The notes under the pieces are model-generated. The model did no database searches and was not told where the DNA came from. It saw only the letters and a program-made list of their open reading frames with translations. The position numbers were made by a program, and so were the translations under genes. Below are positions 36,109-43,746 of a stretch of 64,000 bases of DNA, piece after piece. The DNA comes from Niastella yeongjuensis. Lineage in GTDB: Bacteria > Bacteroidota > Bacteroidia > Chitinophagales > Chitinophagaceae. The stretch is from positions 62,001 through 126,000 of the forward strand of contig NZ_FOCZ01000015.1 in assembly GCF_900110245.1 (NCBI RefSeq), read 5' to 3'. The number at the start of each line of letters is the position of its first letter. Position 1 is the stretch's first letter.

Positions 36109-36465
36109 TTATTTCCCCACTATCTTTTTCCGATGTACTATGCCCCAATCTGCAAGATTGCTGATGATGGTTTGTAGGGTATTGCCATGTTCCGTCAGTT
36201 CATATTGAACCGTTATAGGCTGTGTATCTAAAATGGTTCGTTTTACCAATTGGTTTATTTCTAATTCCTTTAACTCTTTGCTCAGCATTCTGTTGGAAAT
36301 TCCGATGACATCATTCAAAATATCGGAAAATCGCCTTTTACCGTAACAGCAAATAGACGAAATAATAGCAATCTTCCATTTCCCATTCAGCACGTCCATG
36401 GAATCTTGAACGGCTCTCACTCTTTTCTTTTGTTCCTGTTGAAACTCTTCTATTTTACACCTCAT
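36109..36465 (-). CDS. HxlR-family winged-helix transcriptional regulator
   Basis: A 118-residue regulator with the HxlR core DVLNGKWKIAIISSICCYGKRRFSD (about 23-47), a winged helix-turn-helix (ILNDVIGISNRMLSKELKELEINQLVKR) and a C-terminal dimer helix (YELTEHGNTLQTIISNLADWG). HxlR regulators often sense aldehydes, quinones or thiol-reactive agents; the adjacent cysteines in SSICCYG could be redox-sensitive (inference). It is divergent from the SDR oxidoreductase gene across 104 bp containing a perfect GTTAC-N5-GTAAC operator, so it probably represses that gene and itself. Confidence 0.9.
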   Translation of the reverse strand: MRCKIEEFQQEQKKRVRAVQDSMDVLNGKWKIAIISSICCYGKRRFSDILNDVIGISNRMLSKELKELEINQLVKRTILDTQPITVQYELTEHGNTLQTIISNLADWGIVHRKKIVGK

Positions 36466-36510
36466 AATGTTACTTGGTTACACCGATGTTACTGTTATTT
36501 TTCAGCACCA

Positions 36511-36527
36511 AGTTACTAAAAGTAACT
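36511..36527. promoter_or_regulatory. HxlR operator, AGTTACT-AAA-AGTAACT
   Basis: A perfect 7-bp dyad around AAA in the divergent HxlR/SDR intergenic region, overlapping the expected -33 position of the SDR promoter. Further GTTAC half-sites lie at about 36469, 36477 and 36488 toward the regulator gene. Confidence 0.75.
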
Positions 36528-36536
36528 ATAACAATC

Positions 36537-36544
36537 TAGCTTTG
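36537..36544 (+). promoter_or_regulatory. -7 promoter box of the SDR gene
   Basis: TAGCTTTG matches the Bacteroidota TAnnTTTG consensus exactly, 25 bp before the ATG at 36570 and 9 bp downstream of the operator. Confidence 0.6.
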
Positions 36545-36569
36545 TTGCTCAATCATTAGAAAAGAAATT

Positions 36570-37322
36570 ATGAGTAAATTAAAAAACAAAGTAGCCGTGA
36601 TTACAGGCGGCAATAGCGGTATCGGGTTTGGTATTGCTGAAGCGTTTAAAAATGAAGGCGCGAAAGGAGTTATTGTCGGCAGAAATCAAAATACGTTAGT
36701 GAGTGCTGCGGCTCAGCTTGGAGAAAATTTTATAGGCATTAATGCAGACGTAACCAATCTTACCGACCTGCAAAGAGTGTATAAAGAAACGGCTGAAAAA
36801 TTTGGTAAAATAGACGTGATCGTAGCCAATGCGGGTGGTGGAGCTGTAGGAACTGTTGCAACTTTTGGCGAAGCCGACTTTGACAAGGCAATTGATCTGA
36901 ATCTAAAAAGTGTTTACTTCACTGTTCAAAATGCATTGCCCTATATGAATGATGGTGGTTCTATTATTTTGATCGGGTCAAATGCAGCACATCGGGCCTA
37001 TCCATCATTTACGTTATATGGCGCTGCAAAAGCGGCCGTGATCTATTTAGCAAAAGGATTTTCAAGCGACCTTTTAAATAGAAAGATCAGGGCAAATGTT
37101 ATAACACCAGGTACAACAGATACACCTGCATTTGACAAGTTCGTTCCCGCAGAACAAATTGAAGCAGTAAAAAAACATTTTGCAGATCAAATGCCGATAG
37201 GTAGAATCGGTCAACCAGCAGACATTGGTAAAACAGCGGTTTTTCTGGCCTCTGACGATTCTTCGTTCATGCTTGGCGCCGAACTCCTTGTTGATGGCGG
37301 TATGACTTATTTAGCTAAATAA
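36570..37322 (+). CDS. Short-chain dehydrogenase/reductase
   Basis: A 250-residue classical SDR that oxidises or reduces an alcohol/carbonyl with NAD(P). The motifs are complete: TGGNSGIG (12-19), the NAGG structural motif (87-90), catalytic Ser137, Tyr150 and Lys154 in YGAAK, and a C-terminal GGM-TYL ending that is usual for the family. Substrate is unknown. It is divergent from an HxlR repressor; SDRs controlled by HxlR are frequently induced by reactive aldehydes or quinones, so detoxification is a reasonable guess. A strong terminator at 37423-37461 ends the transcript. Confidence 0.92.
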   Translation: MSKLKNKVAVITGGNSGIGFGIAEAFKNEGAKGVIVGRNQNTLVSAAAQLGENFIGINADVTNLTDLQRVYKETAEKFGKIDVIVANAGGGAVGTVATFGEADFDKAIDLNLKSVYFTVQNALPYMNDGGSIILIGSNAAHRAYPSFTLYGAAKAAVIYLAKGFSSDLLNRKIRANVITPGTTDTPAFDKFVPAEQIEAVKKHFADQMPIGRIGQPADIGKTAVFLASDDSSFMLGAELLVDGGMTYLAK

Positions 37323-37336
37323 TTAACTCCATGATA

Positions 37337-37357
37337 GCGCGAGCTTGTAACTCGCGC
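37337..37357. repeat. REP-like short palindrome
   Basis: GCGCGAG-7 nt-CTCGCGC hairpin in the gap after the SDR gene. The sequence resembles interspersed REP palindromes reported in many Bacteroidota genomes, but only one copy occurs in this window. Confidence 0.35.
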
Positions 37358-37422
37358 CATTAATAATTAGAATAATTTTCAAAATGGGTAGACGTACCGG
37401 CCAGCCATACCTGCAAAAGCCT

Positions 37423-37461
37423 TCAAATTTCATCGGTTTGAAGGCTTTTGCCTATTAATCC
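37423..37461. terminator. Rho-independent terminator after the SDR gene
   Basis: A perfect 15-bp stem GCAAAAGCCTTCAAA/TTTGAAGGCTTTTGC (37423-37437 with 37447-37461) with a 9-nt loop. It would end SDR transcription and could work in either direction. Confidence 0.75.
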
Positions 37462-37545
37462 TTATATTAGTATGCTGGTTATATTATGTGATATATAGTG
37501 AACAGCCGATATTTATCCCACCAACCTCCCGTCAATATGGCATCA

Positions 37546-37602
37546 AAATGCCACTGTACAGTGGCATTTCAGTGGCATTCTGGTGGGAATACCAGTGGCA
37601 TT
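37546..37602. promoter_or_regulatory. Palindrome and direct-repeat cluster upstream of the 37679 gene
   Basis: A perfect 24-bp palindrome (37546-37569, AAATGCCACTG/CAGTGGCATTT) contains the first of three CAGTGGCATT copies (37559-37568, 37570-37579, 37593-37602). The last two flank a CTGGT/ACCAG stem (37580-37584 with 37591-37595). The copies are 11 and 23 bp apart, about one and two DNA helical turns. It lies about 75 bp before the ATG at 37679 and looks like a multi-site binding region for one regulator, function unknown. The rest of the 37323-37678 gap holds only the REP-like hairpin and the terminator. Confidence 0.45.
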
Positions 37603-37678
37603 ATTAACGAGAAATGGCTATATTTTACATATATATGTGATAAGATAGACTAGGCATATCAGTAACCTAACGTTCCAT

Positions 37679-38350
37679 ATGAAAAGAAAAAAAACACCAT
37701 TAAACCGCAAACGGGTGCTTACCGACCCCGTTTTTGAACTTAGCAGGCAGAATAGTGCCGAGTTTTCCCGCGCCTGTACGGCTAACCGCCTGCTTCGTCA
37801 GGCTTTTAGACTTGGAATGCTTAATAAGGCTGATCGTTATGTATCGGGGCGTCTTACCAAAACCATGTTTAAGATTCTGCAAAGCGACCCCGTGAACGGC
37901 CGGGGTGAACGCAGAGTGCCAAAGGGAGTATTAAGCATATTAGAAGGATTTAACTTTAATCGCGACACCAGTCTGCAAAACGTTCTAAAGGCTCCTTATT
38001 CGATTATAATCAATCAGGAGGCTATGCAGGCGACCATCAGCATCCCCTCCCTAATTCCCCGGGCCATGATCGACACGGCATCTGGCGCCAATGCATTTCT
38101 GTTAACCGCCATGGCGGCGGCGGTGAATTTAGAAAATGAGGCCTTTCCGGTTAACCCCCTGCAAACCGAAATATTGGATCTGGATCTTCAGCGTCACGAA
38201 AACCTGCAGCTGCAATTGCCAATTATTGAGCCTCAACCTAATGATACAGTTGTTGTTGGTTTGGGAATTGAATTCTTCCTTAACGAAAGAGGAAGTATTG
38301 AACCGCTTGATAAAAAGCATAATGCACTGGCTGTGGTAAAAGTGTTTTAA
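37679..38350 (+). CDS. Hypothetical protein, 223 aa
   Basis: No named family. The very basic N-terminus (MKRKKTPLNRKRVLTDPVFE, then many Arg/Lys to residue 85) suggests nucleic acid binding, including an RRVPKGVLSILEGFNF segment like the linker of a small DNA/RNA-binding protein. The C-terminal 140 residues (about 90-223) look like a beta-rich domain (APYSIIINQEAMQATISIPSLIP, then a terminal strand NALAVVKVF). I have seen similar lysine-rich openings in conserved hypothetical proteins of Chitinophagaceae, but no function is known. The repeat cluster upstream suggests dedicated regulation. Confidence 0.6.
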   Translation: MKRKKTPLNRKRVLTDPVFELSRQNSAEFSRACTANRLLRQAFRLGMLNKADRYVSGRLTKTMFKILQSDPVNGRGERRVPKGVLSILEGFNFNRDTSLQNVLKAPYSIIINQEAMQATISIPSLIPRAMIDTASGANAFLLTAMAAAVNLENEAFPVNPLQTEILDLDLQRHENLQLQLPIIEPQPNDTVVVGLGIEFFLNERGSIEPLDKKHNALAVVKVF

Positions 38351-38424
38351 GACCTTTGTCATATCACCGTCCAACATTACCTACCTGTCAATATCATTGT
38401 AGTGCACCTGATAACCTCATACAA

Positions 38425-39312
38425 TTATCTACCGTACAACGAGACTGGCAGCAGCTGCCAGTTCAGATTTACCAACCTCCGCCGTTTATCCTCGGGTTTA
38501 TAATCTTTTATTTTGTCGGGATAAGGTAATTCTTCCCCTTTACCCATCCATTTGATATCATAGCTGACTAATTCCGTATTCGGAATAAACTCCTCATTGG
38601 ATTTGATCTGTTCAACCACAAGATTGACAATCGACTTGGCACGAAATTCAGACAACTTCATGTTCAAATTCTCGCGGGTGGGCAGGGCTCCGCAGGCGCG
38701 GGAAATTGCCTTCAGGATCGCTTCGGTTTTAACAAGAGTTTCATCAGTAAAACCATAACTTACAATTACAGCTACGAATCTTTGACGCGGGTGATCATTA
38801 AGGAATTTAATAATATCCTGTACAATTAGCCCGACCGACTTTTCGGCTTCGTCCCCTTTATTAGGAAGAATACCATAAAGTCCTGCTGAAAAGTAGGTGT
38901 CGGTTTCAAACTGATAATGTGTTGAAATGTTGTACAGGTCGTTCAAATAATTCAAGGTCTTCTTTTCATTTTGAATGCTTGCGCCGGCAAGCTCCATGAA
39001 ACGGAGTATTTCTACCCGTCTTCCTACAGAATCAAGATGCGCGCAAATGGTAAGCAGGGAGTCGGTATGCTTTGTAATTTCTTTTAGGTTGTCAATAATC
39101 TCTTTACCGGTATCAGGATCCACGTCCTCATCCTTTACTTTCCTGGCGGTCAGTATTATTGCATTGTTAGTTTCTTTATTAACCATTTTCAACTCTTCCG
39201 CAGTGGTCAGGACAAGAGACTTACCAGAAGAAGCATGTCCTAAAATCGGAAAGCATGATGGTATTAACAAGCTTACGGCTGCCAATCCGGCGAAAATCAG
39301 GGTACGGGTCAT
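38425..39312 (-). CDS. Lipoprotein with OmpA-like C-terminal pattern
   Basis: A 295-residue protein starting at MTRTLIFAGLAAVSLLIPSC, which gives a lipoprotein signal with lipobox IPSC; an ATG seven codons upstream is less likely. Residues 30-130 are charged and helical (HTDSLLTICAHLDSVGRRVEILRFMELAG). The second half carries the OmpA-type order: beta strand (FVAVIVSYGFTDETLV), helix (LSEFRAKSIVNLVVEQI, the LSxxRAxxV motif), strand (YDIKWMGKGEELP) and RRLVNLNWQLLP. It may therefore bind peptidoglycan or act as an envelope scaffold, although the fit is divergent. It is transcribed alone. Confidence 0.6.
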   Translation of the reverse strand: MTRTLIFAGLAAVSLLIPSCFPILGHASSGKSLVLTTAEELKMVNKETNNAIILTARKVKDEDVDPDTGKEIIDNLKEITKHTDSLLTICAHLDSVGRRVEILRFMELAGASIQNEKKTLNYLNDLYNISTHYQFETDTYFSAGLYGILPNKGDEAEKSVGLIVQDIIKFLNDHPRQRFVAVIVSYGFTDETLVKTEAILKAISRACGALPTRENLNMKLSEFRAKSIVNLVVEQIKSNEEFIPNTELVSYDIKWMGKGEELPYPDKIKDYKPEDKRRRLVNLNWQLLPVSLYGR

Positions 39313-39488
39313 GAGAATAAATATGTTGTTCAAAAATCAAAGCCTTCGGCTTTGAGCATTTAAAATATGTGTAAAATCCCGAATCTCCAATAGCACCAGT
39401 AATAATAGGTTCGAAATGAGTTCATTTATCAGCATCTTGTAATTCAAATAGTCGCTTTTTTCTTTATATTCGTTAAAACCAACTAACG

Positions 39489-39875
39489 ATGAAACCGAAA
39501 ACCATTACCATTCTTTATTGGGTGTTCACCGTCTTATTTGCAGCACTCATGATCTTTTCTTCTTTAGACAGCCTTGCAGTTAATAAAAGGGCCATCGGCC
39601 TGATACACGACATGCTTGGGTTCCCCATCTACTTTATTCCATTCACCGGCTTTGCCAAGTTATTCGGCTCCATTGCCATTTTAATTCCCGGGTTAAAAAC
39701 AATAAAGGAATGGGCCTATGCCGGTTTGTTCTTCGACCTGGCAGGCGCTACCTATTCAGGGCTTGCCGTATCCCCCAGCTTTGACCCCAGGATCCTGGGA
39801 ATGCTTATCTGGTTTGTAACCGGTATTCTCTCCTATATTTTCTGGAAGAAAAGATTGAAACTGGGCAAGGCTTAA
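39489..39875 (+). CDS. DoxX-like family membrane protein
   Basis: A 128-residue, four-helix inner-membrane protein (helices about 8-28, 45-66, 73-92, 100-118) with the DoxX_2 pattern: YWVFTVLFAALMIFSS, HDMLGFPIYFIPFTGFAKLFGSIAILIPG, then IKEWAYAGLFFDLAGATYSGLAV. The family is linked to redox and membrane stress, but the activity is unresolved. The GNAT gene follows 13 bp later and is probably cotranscribed. This full-length member is a useful reference for the shortened relative at 7246. Confidence 0.85.
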   Translation: MKPKTITILYWVFTVLFAALMIFSSLDSLAVNKRAIGLIHDMLGFPIYFIPFTGFAKLFGSIAILIPGLKTIKEWAYAGLFFDLAGATYSGLAVSPSFDPRILGMLIWFVTGILSYIFWKKRLKLGKA

Positions 39876-39888
39876 GTAAATTTGAAGC

Positions 39889-40344
39889 ATGACAACCTTT
39901 CAAAGAACCGATTCCGGCAACGCAGACTTTCAAGACCTGGTTAAACTCCTCGATGAAGACCTGGCTATTCGTGATGGCGCAGAACATGCCTTCTATGACC
40001 AATACAACAAGATCGTAAACATTAAACATGCCATGGTTTGTTACCTCGACGGGCAACCGATCGGATGTGGCGCCTTTAAAGAGTACGATGAACACACTGT
40101 AGAGATAAAGCGCATGTATGTTAAACCGGAATATAGAAGCAAAGGCATCGGTTTATACATTTTGAGGGAATTGGAATTATGGGCCGCAGAATTGAACTAT
40201 CCCACCACCATTTTAGAAACCGGCAAAAAGCAACCCGAAGCCATCCGCCTGTACGAAAAGGCCGGCTATACCCGCATCAAAAACTTCGGCCAGTATGAAA
40301 ATGTTGAGAACAGCGTTTGTATGTCGAAGGATATTTCGTTGTGA
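39889..40344 (+). CDS. GNAT-family N-acetyltransferase
   Basis: A 151-residue enzyme that transfers an acetyl group from acetyl-CoA to an amine. The fold is clear: beta4 (EIKRMYVKPEYR), the CoA pyrophosphate-binding motif A (RSKGIGLYILRELELWA, an R/Q-x-x-G-x-G variant), and motif B with a terminal LYEKAGYTRI. The early part (DLVKLLDEDLAIRDG) is typical of small bacterial members whose substrate is unknown. It is likely in an operon with the DoxX-like gene upstream. Confidence 0.88.
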   Translation: MTTFQRTDSGNADFQDLVKLLDEDLAIRDGAEHAFYDQYNKIVNIKHAMVCYLDGQPIGCGAFKEYDEHTVEIKRMYVKPEYRSKGIGLYILRELELWAAELNYPTTILETGKKQPEAIRLYEKAGYTRIKNFGQYENVENSVCMSKDISL

Positions 40345-40385
40345 ATTGACGGTGGTACCTCAATTCTACCTTAAGACAATAAAGC

Positions 40386-41531
40386 TCACCCGGCTTTTTC
40401 GCTCTCAATACTGATTACCTCAATTGCCTGTTTTTTGCCTTTCAATACAATCATACCCAATGAGTTTGTTTCATAATATTTTTCAACGCCACTGTGCTCC
40501 AGCACATACCCGGATGTCAAAAAATATTTATTATGCTCATTGCAGATACTTTGTATCCGCGCTGTAGTATTCAGGATATCTCCATGGTAAGCTATATCCC
40601 TTTTTATTTCACCTACCTCCACCGCTGTAACTTTTCCCATATGAAGCCCGGCCTTGAATTTAGGAGATCGCCCATATTCTTTCAGGTAATAGTCAGACCG
40701 GCTGGCAAATTTCGCCTCACAGGCAAAGAAGAATTGAATGCAGAATAATGGCAACTTCCCTTTCTCAACCGTCCAGGTAACTACGATCTCATCTCCTACG
40801 TATTGATAGATCTGCGCATTGTAACGAGGCACCACTTCATTTATATCCCCAATACTATCCCGGATAAAGGCACTGTATTTCAAGTGCCCCAATGTTTCGG
40901 CTATCAAAGTCGACGACTGAAGGTCCATAAAAAGAAAGGCCCGGTTTTCTTCCTTTGGTTTCTTGTATTTTCCCAACAAGATAGGGATCAGTACCCCCGG
41001 CCCATATTTATTATTAACCTGATTGATAAAATTGATCAGCAATCCGGCCACAATATTATAGATCAACAGCAATTGAAAGAAATGTTCCCATGATTTTTCC
41101 GGGTTGGTATTCACTGTATTAAAATAACGAACCTGCACATAGGGATACAGGGAATATCGCACTATACTTATAAGGATCACAAAAATAACAAAGGAGATGA
41201 CGGCCTTAATGAGAATGACAATACCCAGCGCCCGTTTATAAAAGAACCGCCTTTCAAAGATCTGATCGGTAAACCCGGAAGTGAAGCCGTTAAAAAATCC
41301 AAAGAACAGCGCAATAGTGACATTCGCTTTCAGGTTGATGCCTGCATTCAGCAAAGGCCCTGCTGTCAATAATATAAAGTGAGTTATCAGGGCAAGAAAC
41401 AGATAAGCGATTAGCCAAAAGATAATTTGTGTAAATACATGACTCAGGACAGGAAATCTGGATCCAAATCGTCCTGCATACTTTGTGTATATTAAACTCA
41501 ACGCCATTGAGTCTGCCGTTCTTTTATTCAA
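40386..41531 (-). CDS. Membrane-bound class III adenylate/guanylate cyclase
   Basis: A 381-residue protein with about six N-terminal membrane helices (residues about 28-52, 68-82, 100-126, 150-172) and a cytoplasmic class III catalytic domain from about 195. Metal-binding aspartates are visible in FMDLQSST (Asp203) and YVGDEIVVTW (Asp247). The transition-state Asn and Arg are in GDILNTTARIQ. The base-selecting lysine normally four residues before the second Asp is Gln243 here, so nucleotide choice is uncertain. It would make cAMP or cGMP in response to a membrane signal. A Crp/Fnr-type protein is encoded at 62966, though without a proven link. Confidence 0.85.
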   Translation of the reverse strand: MNKRTADSMALSLIYTKYAGRFGSRFPVLSHVFTQIIFWLIAYLFLALITHFILLTAGPLLNAGINLKANVTIALFFGFFNGFTSGFTDQIFERRFFYKRALGIVILIKAVISFVIFVILISIVRYSLYPYVQVRYFNTVNTNPEKSWEHFFQLLLIYNIVAGLLINFINQVNNKYGPGVLIPILLGKYKKPKEENRAFLFMDLQSSTLIAETLGHLKYSAFIRDSIGDINEVVPRYNAQIYQYVGDEIVVTWTVEKGKLPLFCIQFFFACEAKFASRSDYYLKEYGRSPKFKAGLHMGKVTAVEVGEIKRDIAYHGDILNTTARIQSICNEHNKYFLTSGYVLEHSGVEKYYETNSLGMIVLKGKKQAIEVISIESEKAG

Positions 41532-41560
41532 CTAAAGTTAACCAATTCCTGAAACAAATA

Positions 41561-41590
41561 AAAAGCCTCCCGATGTTATCAGGAGGCCTT
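41561..41590 (-). terminator. Terminator of the susB transcript
   Basis: GCCTCC/GGAGGC stem (41565-41570 with 41582-41587), extended by A/T pairs past one bulged base, with a T-run on the minus strand (TTTTTATTTG). It lies between the GH97 gene and the cyclase gene. Confidence 0.65.
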
Positions 41591-41607
41591 TGTGTAAGGG
41601 GAGACTA

Positions 41608-43710
41608 CTACTGGTCAATCTGCATAATACTGATGGCTGTACCCCCGCCCGCTACGAGGGCAAGCTTCAGTTTGGTTGTGCTATCAACCGTTATTGTTCT
41701 GATGGAGTAGGCGGCTGGATTTGTTTTCCAGTTAGCCCCTGCCCCGTCTTCATACAATGTTGCTTTGTATTTTTTTCCTTTGTCAAGAAAGTTCAGCAAG
41801 AGCGTTGTTGACCGTGCATTTTCATCGGTAATAGCGCCAATGAACCAATTGTTGGTACCCTTTCCCTTTCGTGCGATGGTGATATAATCTCCTGGTTCGG
41901 CTTCCAGGATCCGGGTAGTGTCCCAATCAACCGGCACGTCTTTGATAAACTGAAAGGCATCGGGTTTGGCTTCATAATTTTCCGGCAGGTCGGCTACCAT
42001 TTCAACCGGACTGTACAACGTAACATACAAAGCCAGTTGTTTGGCCAATGTAGAATGCACCGACCGGTCAGGCATTCCGGGCGCATAACCCGTTAGTTTA
42101 AAAATACCTGGGGTATAATCCATGGGGCCACCCATAAGCCGGGTGAAAGGTAAAATGGTTTCATGGTCGGGCGCATTACCATTGCTGAATGCATGGTACT
42201 CATTGCCCCGGGCCGCTTCGCAGGCCATAAAATTGGGATAGGTGCGTTGCAGTCCCGTCGGTCTTGGCGGTTCATGCGCATCTACCATAACATGATACCG
42301 CATGCCCTGTTGCAGCACCCGTTCATAATGGTTTACCATCCATTGCCCATCGTGGTGTTCACCCCGCGGAACAATGCGTCCCACATACCCGGTTTTCACG
42401 GCCGGGTAACCGAACTGTTGCATGAACCGGAAAGCCGTATCGAGCTGCCGTTCATAATTGGTGGCAGAACCAGAAGTTTCATGGTGCATGATCATAGTTA
42501 CGCCTTTGGAACGTGCGTACTCCGTAATTTCCTTTACATTAAAGTCAGGATACGGCGTAACAAAATCAAACACATTTTCCTTCCAGTTGCCGAACCAGTC
42601 TTCCCAGCCCCGGTCCCAGCCTTCTACCAATACGCCGCCGATCTTGTTTGTTGCTGCAAAATCAATGTATCGTTTTACATTGGCGGTATTGGCGCCATGC
42701 CGGCCATTGGGGATCAATTGTCCATCGGTGTTGACACTATCTGCATAGTCGGAATAATTCCAGGTGCTTTTGCCGGTTTGCATTTCCCACCAAACCCCCA
42801 CGAATTTCATGGGTTTTATCCACGACAGGCCTTGTTCAGTTGGCGGCTCATTCAGATTGAGGATCGTTTTTGATCCCAACAGGTCCGCAGCCTTATCACT
42901 TACCAATATGGTGCGCCAGGGCGTATGCGTGGGCGCATGCAGGTAAGCTTTGTTATTATATGCATCCGGCACCAGGTTCGATGAAAGCACGAATTCCTTT
43001 TTATCTACATGCAATTGCATGGCCGGATAATTCAGCAGCGCAGCTTCGTGTATGTTGAGATACAGTCCATCGGCTGTTTTTAGCATCAGCGGTGTTTGTA
43101 CTGCCAGTGAATCGGTCACTGTACGAACGGCAATATCAGTAGCCGCCCGTACAACCGGCGTATTATTCACTTCGCTGAGCAAAGAATGGGTGTAAGCATA
43201 TTCATTGCTATCGAAATCGCCGGGGATCCAGAATGCTTTGTGATTACCGGCCAGTTTAAATTGTGAGCATTCCTCTTTTACAACGAAATAGATCAAACCG
43301 GATTGCCGGGGAAATTCATAGCGGAACCCTACCCCATCGGCAAAGACGCGAAATACAATATCCAGCAGTTTTCCTGAGCCATGTTTCAGGTGAACAGTGA
43401 GTTGCTCATAGTTGTTGCGAATGGTACTGCATTCTCCCCACACGGGTTTCCAGGTTTCATCCACTACTTTTCTTTCCACGTTGATCAGCGAAAAGTTTTT
43501 ATAGAAGCCGGTATCGGTTTCAAGTATAAAACCCATTGCTGAAGGTTTCACTACATCCCGGCCATTGAACAAAACGGCATACAATGGCCGCCCCTGCTCA
43601 TCTATAAAAAACTGTAACTTCACTTTTTCCCTGCTTATTTCCAATGGTGGCGTTGCATAAGAAACAACGGAATATAACAGAACTAATAATACAATAACAA
43701 GTTTCATCAT
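41608..43710 (-). CDS. susB: GH97 alpha-glucosidase, SusB type
   Basis: A 700-residue periplasmic enzyme with a signal peptide cleaved near SYA (residues 17-19). It has an N-terminal beta-sandwich (about 22-270), a TIM barrel and a small C-terminal domain. Its glutamates align with B. thetaiotaomicron SusB by exact spacing: Glu411 in HHETSG (SusB Glu439), Glu480 in DAHEPPRPTG (Glu508) and Glu504 in ARGNEY (Glu532, general acid), 69 and 24 residues apart as in SusB. A Glu at the first site marks the inverting alpha-glucosidase subgroup rather than the retaining alpha-galactosidases. It releases glucose from alpha-glucan oligosaccharides. Third gene of the susCD operon, 36 bp after susD. Confidence 0.95.
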   Translation of the reverse strand: MMKLVIVLLVLLYSVVSYATPPLEISREKVKLQFFIDEQGRPLYAVLFNGRDVVKPSAMGFILETDTGFYKNFSLINVERKVVDETWKPVWGECSTIRNNYEQLTVHLKHGSGKLLDIVFRVFADGVGFRYEFPRQSGLIYFVVKEECSQFKLAGNHKAFWIPGDFDSNEYAYTHSLLSEVNNTPVVRAATDIAVRTVTDSLAVQTPLMLKTADGLYLNIHEAALLNYPAMQLHVDKKEFVLSSNLVPDAYNNKAYLHAPTHTPWRTILVSDKAADLLGSKTILNLNEPPTEQGLSWIKPMKFVGVWWEMQTGKSTWNYSDYADSVNTDGQLIPNGRHGANTANVKRYIDFAATNKIGGVLVEGWDRGWEDWFGNWKENVFDFVTPYPDFNVKEITEYARSKGVTMIMHHETSGSATNYERQLDTAFRFMQQFGYPAVKTGYVGRIVPRGEHHDGQWMVNHYERVLQQGMRYHVMVDAHEPPRPTGLQRTYPNFMACEAARGNEYHAFSNGNAPDHETILPFTRLMGGPMDYTPGIFKLTGYAPGMPDRSVHSTLAKQLALYVTLYSPVEMVADLPENYEAKPDAFQFIKDVPVDWDTTRILEAEPGDYITIARKGKGTNNWFIGAITDENARSTTLLLNFLDKGKKYKATLYEDGAGANWKTNPAAYSIRTITVDSTTKLKLALVAGGGTAISIMQIDQ

Positions 43711-43746
43711 TGATTTAGTGTCAGATTATGAAAATCCCCAGGCCAC

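Noticed and set aside
40343-40366. Terminator between the GNAT and cyclase genes
   Set aside because: Only a 7-bp GAATTGA/TCAATTC stem with a 10-nt loop and no T-run; too weak to call.
42163-42873. 236-codon plus-strand frame inside the GH97 gene
   Set aside because: It overlaps the catalytic region of GH97, whose glutamates are confirmed by spacing.
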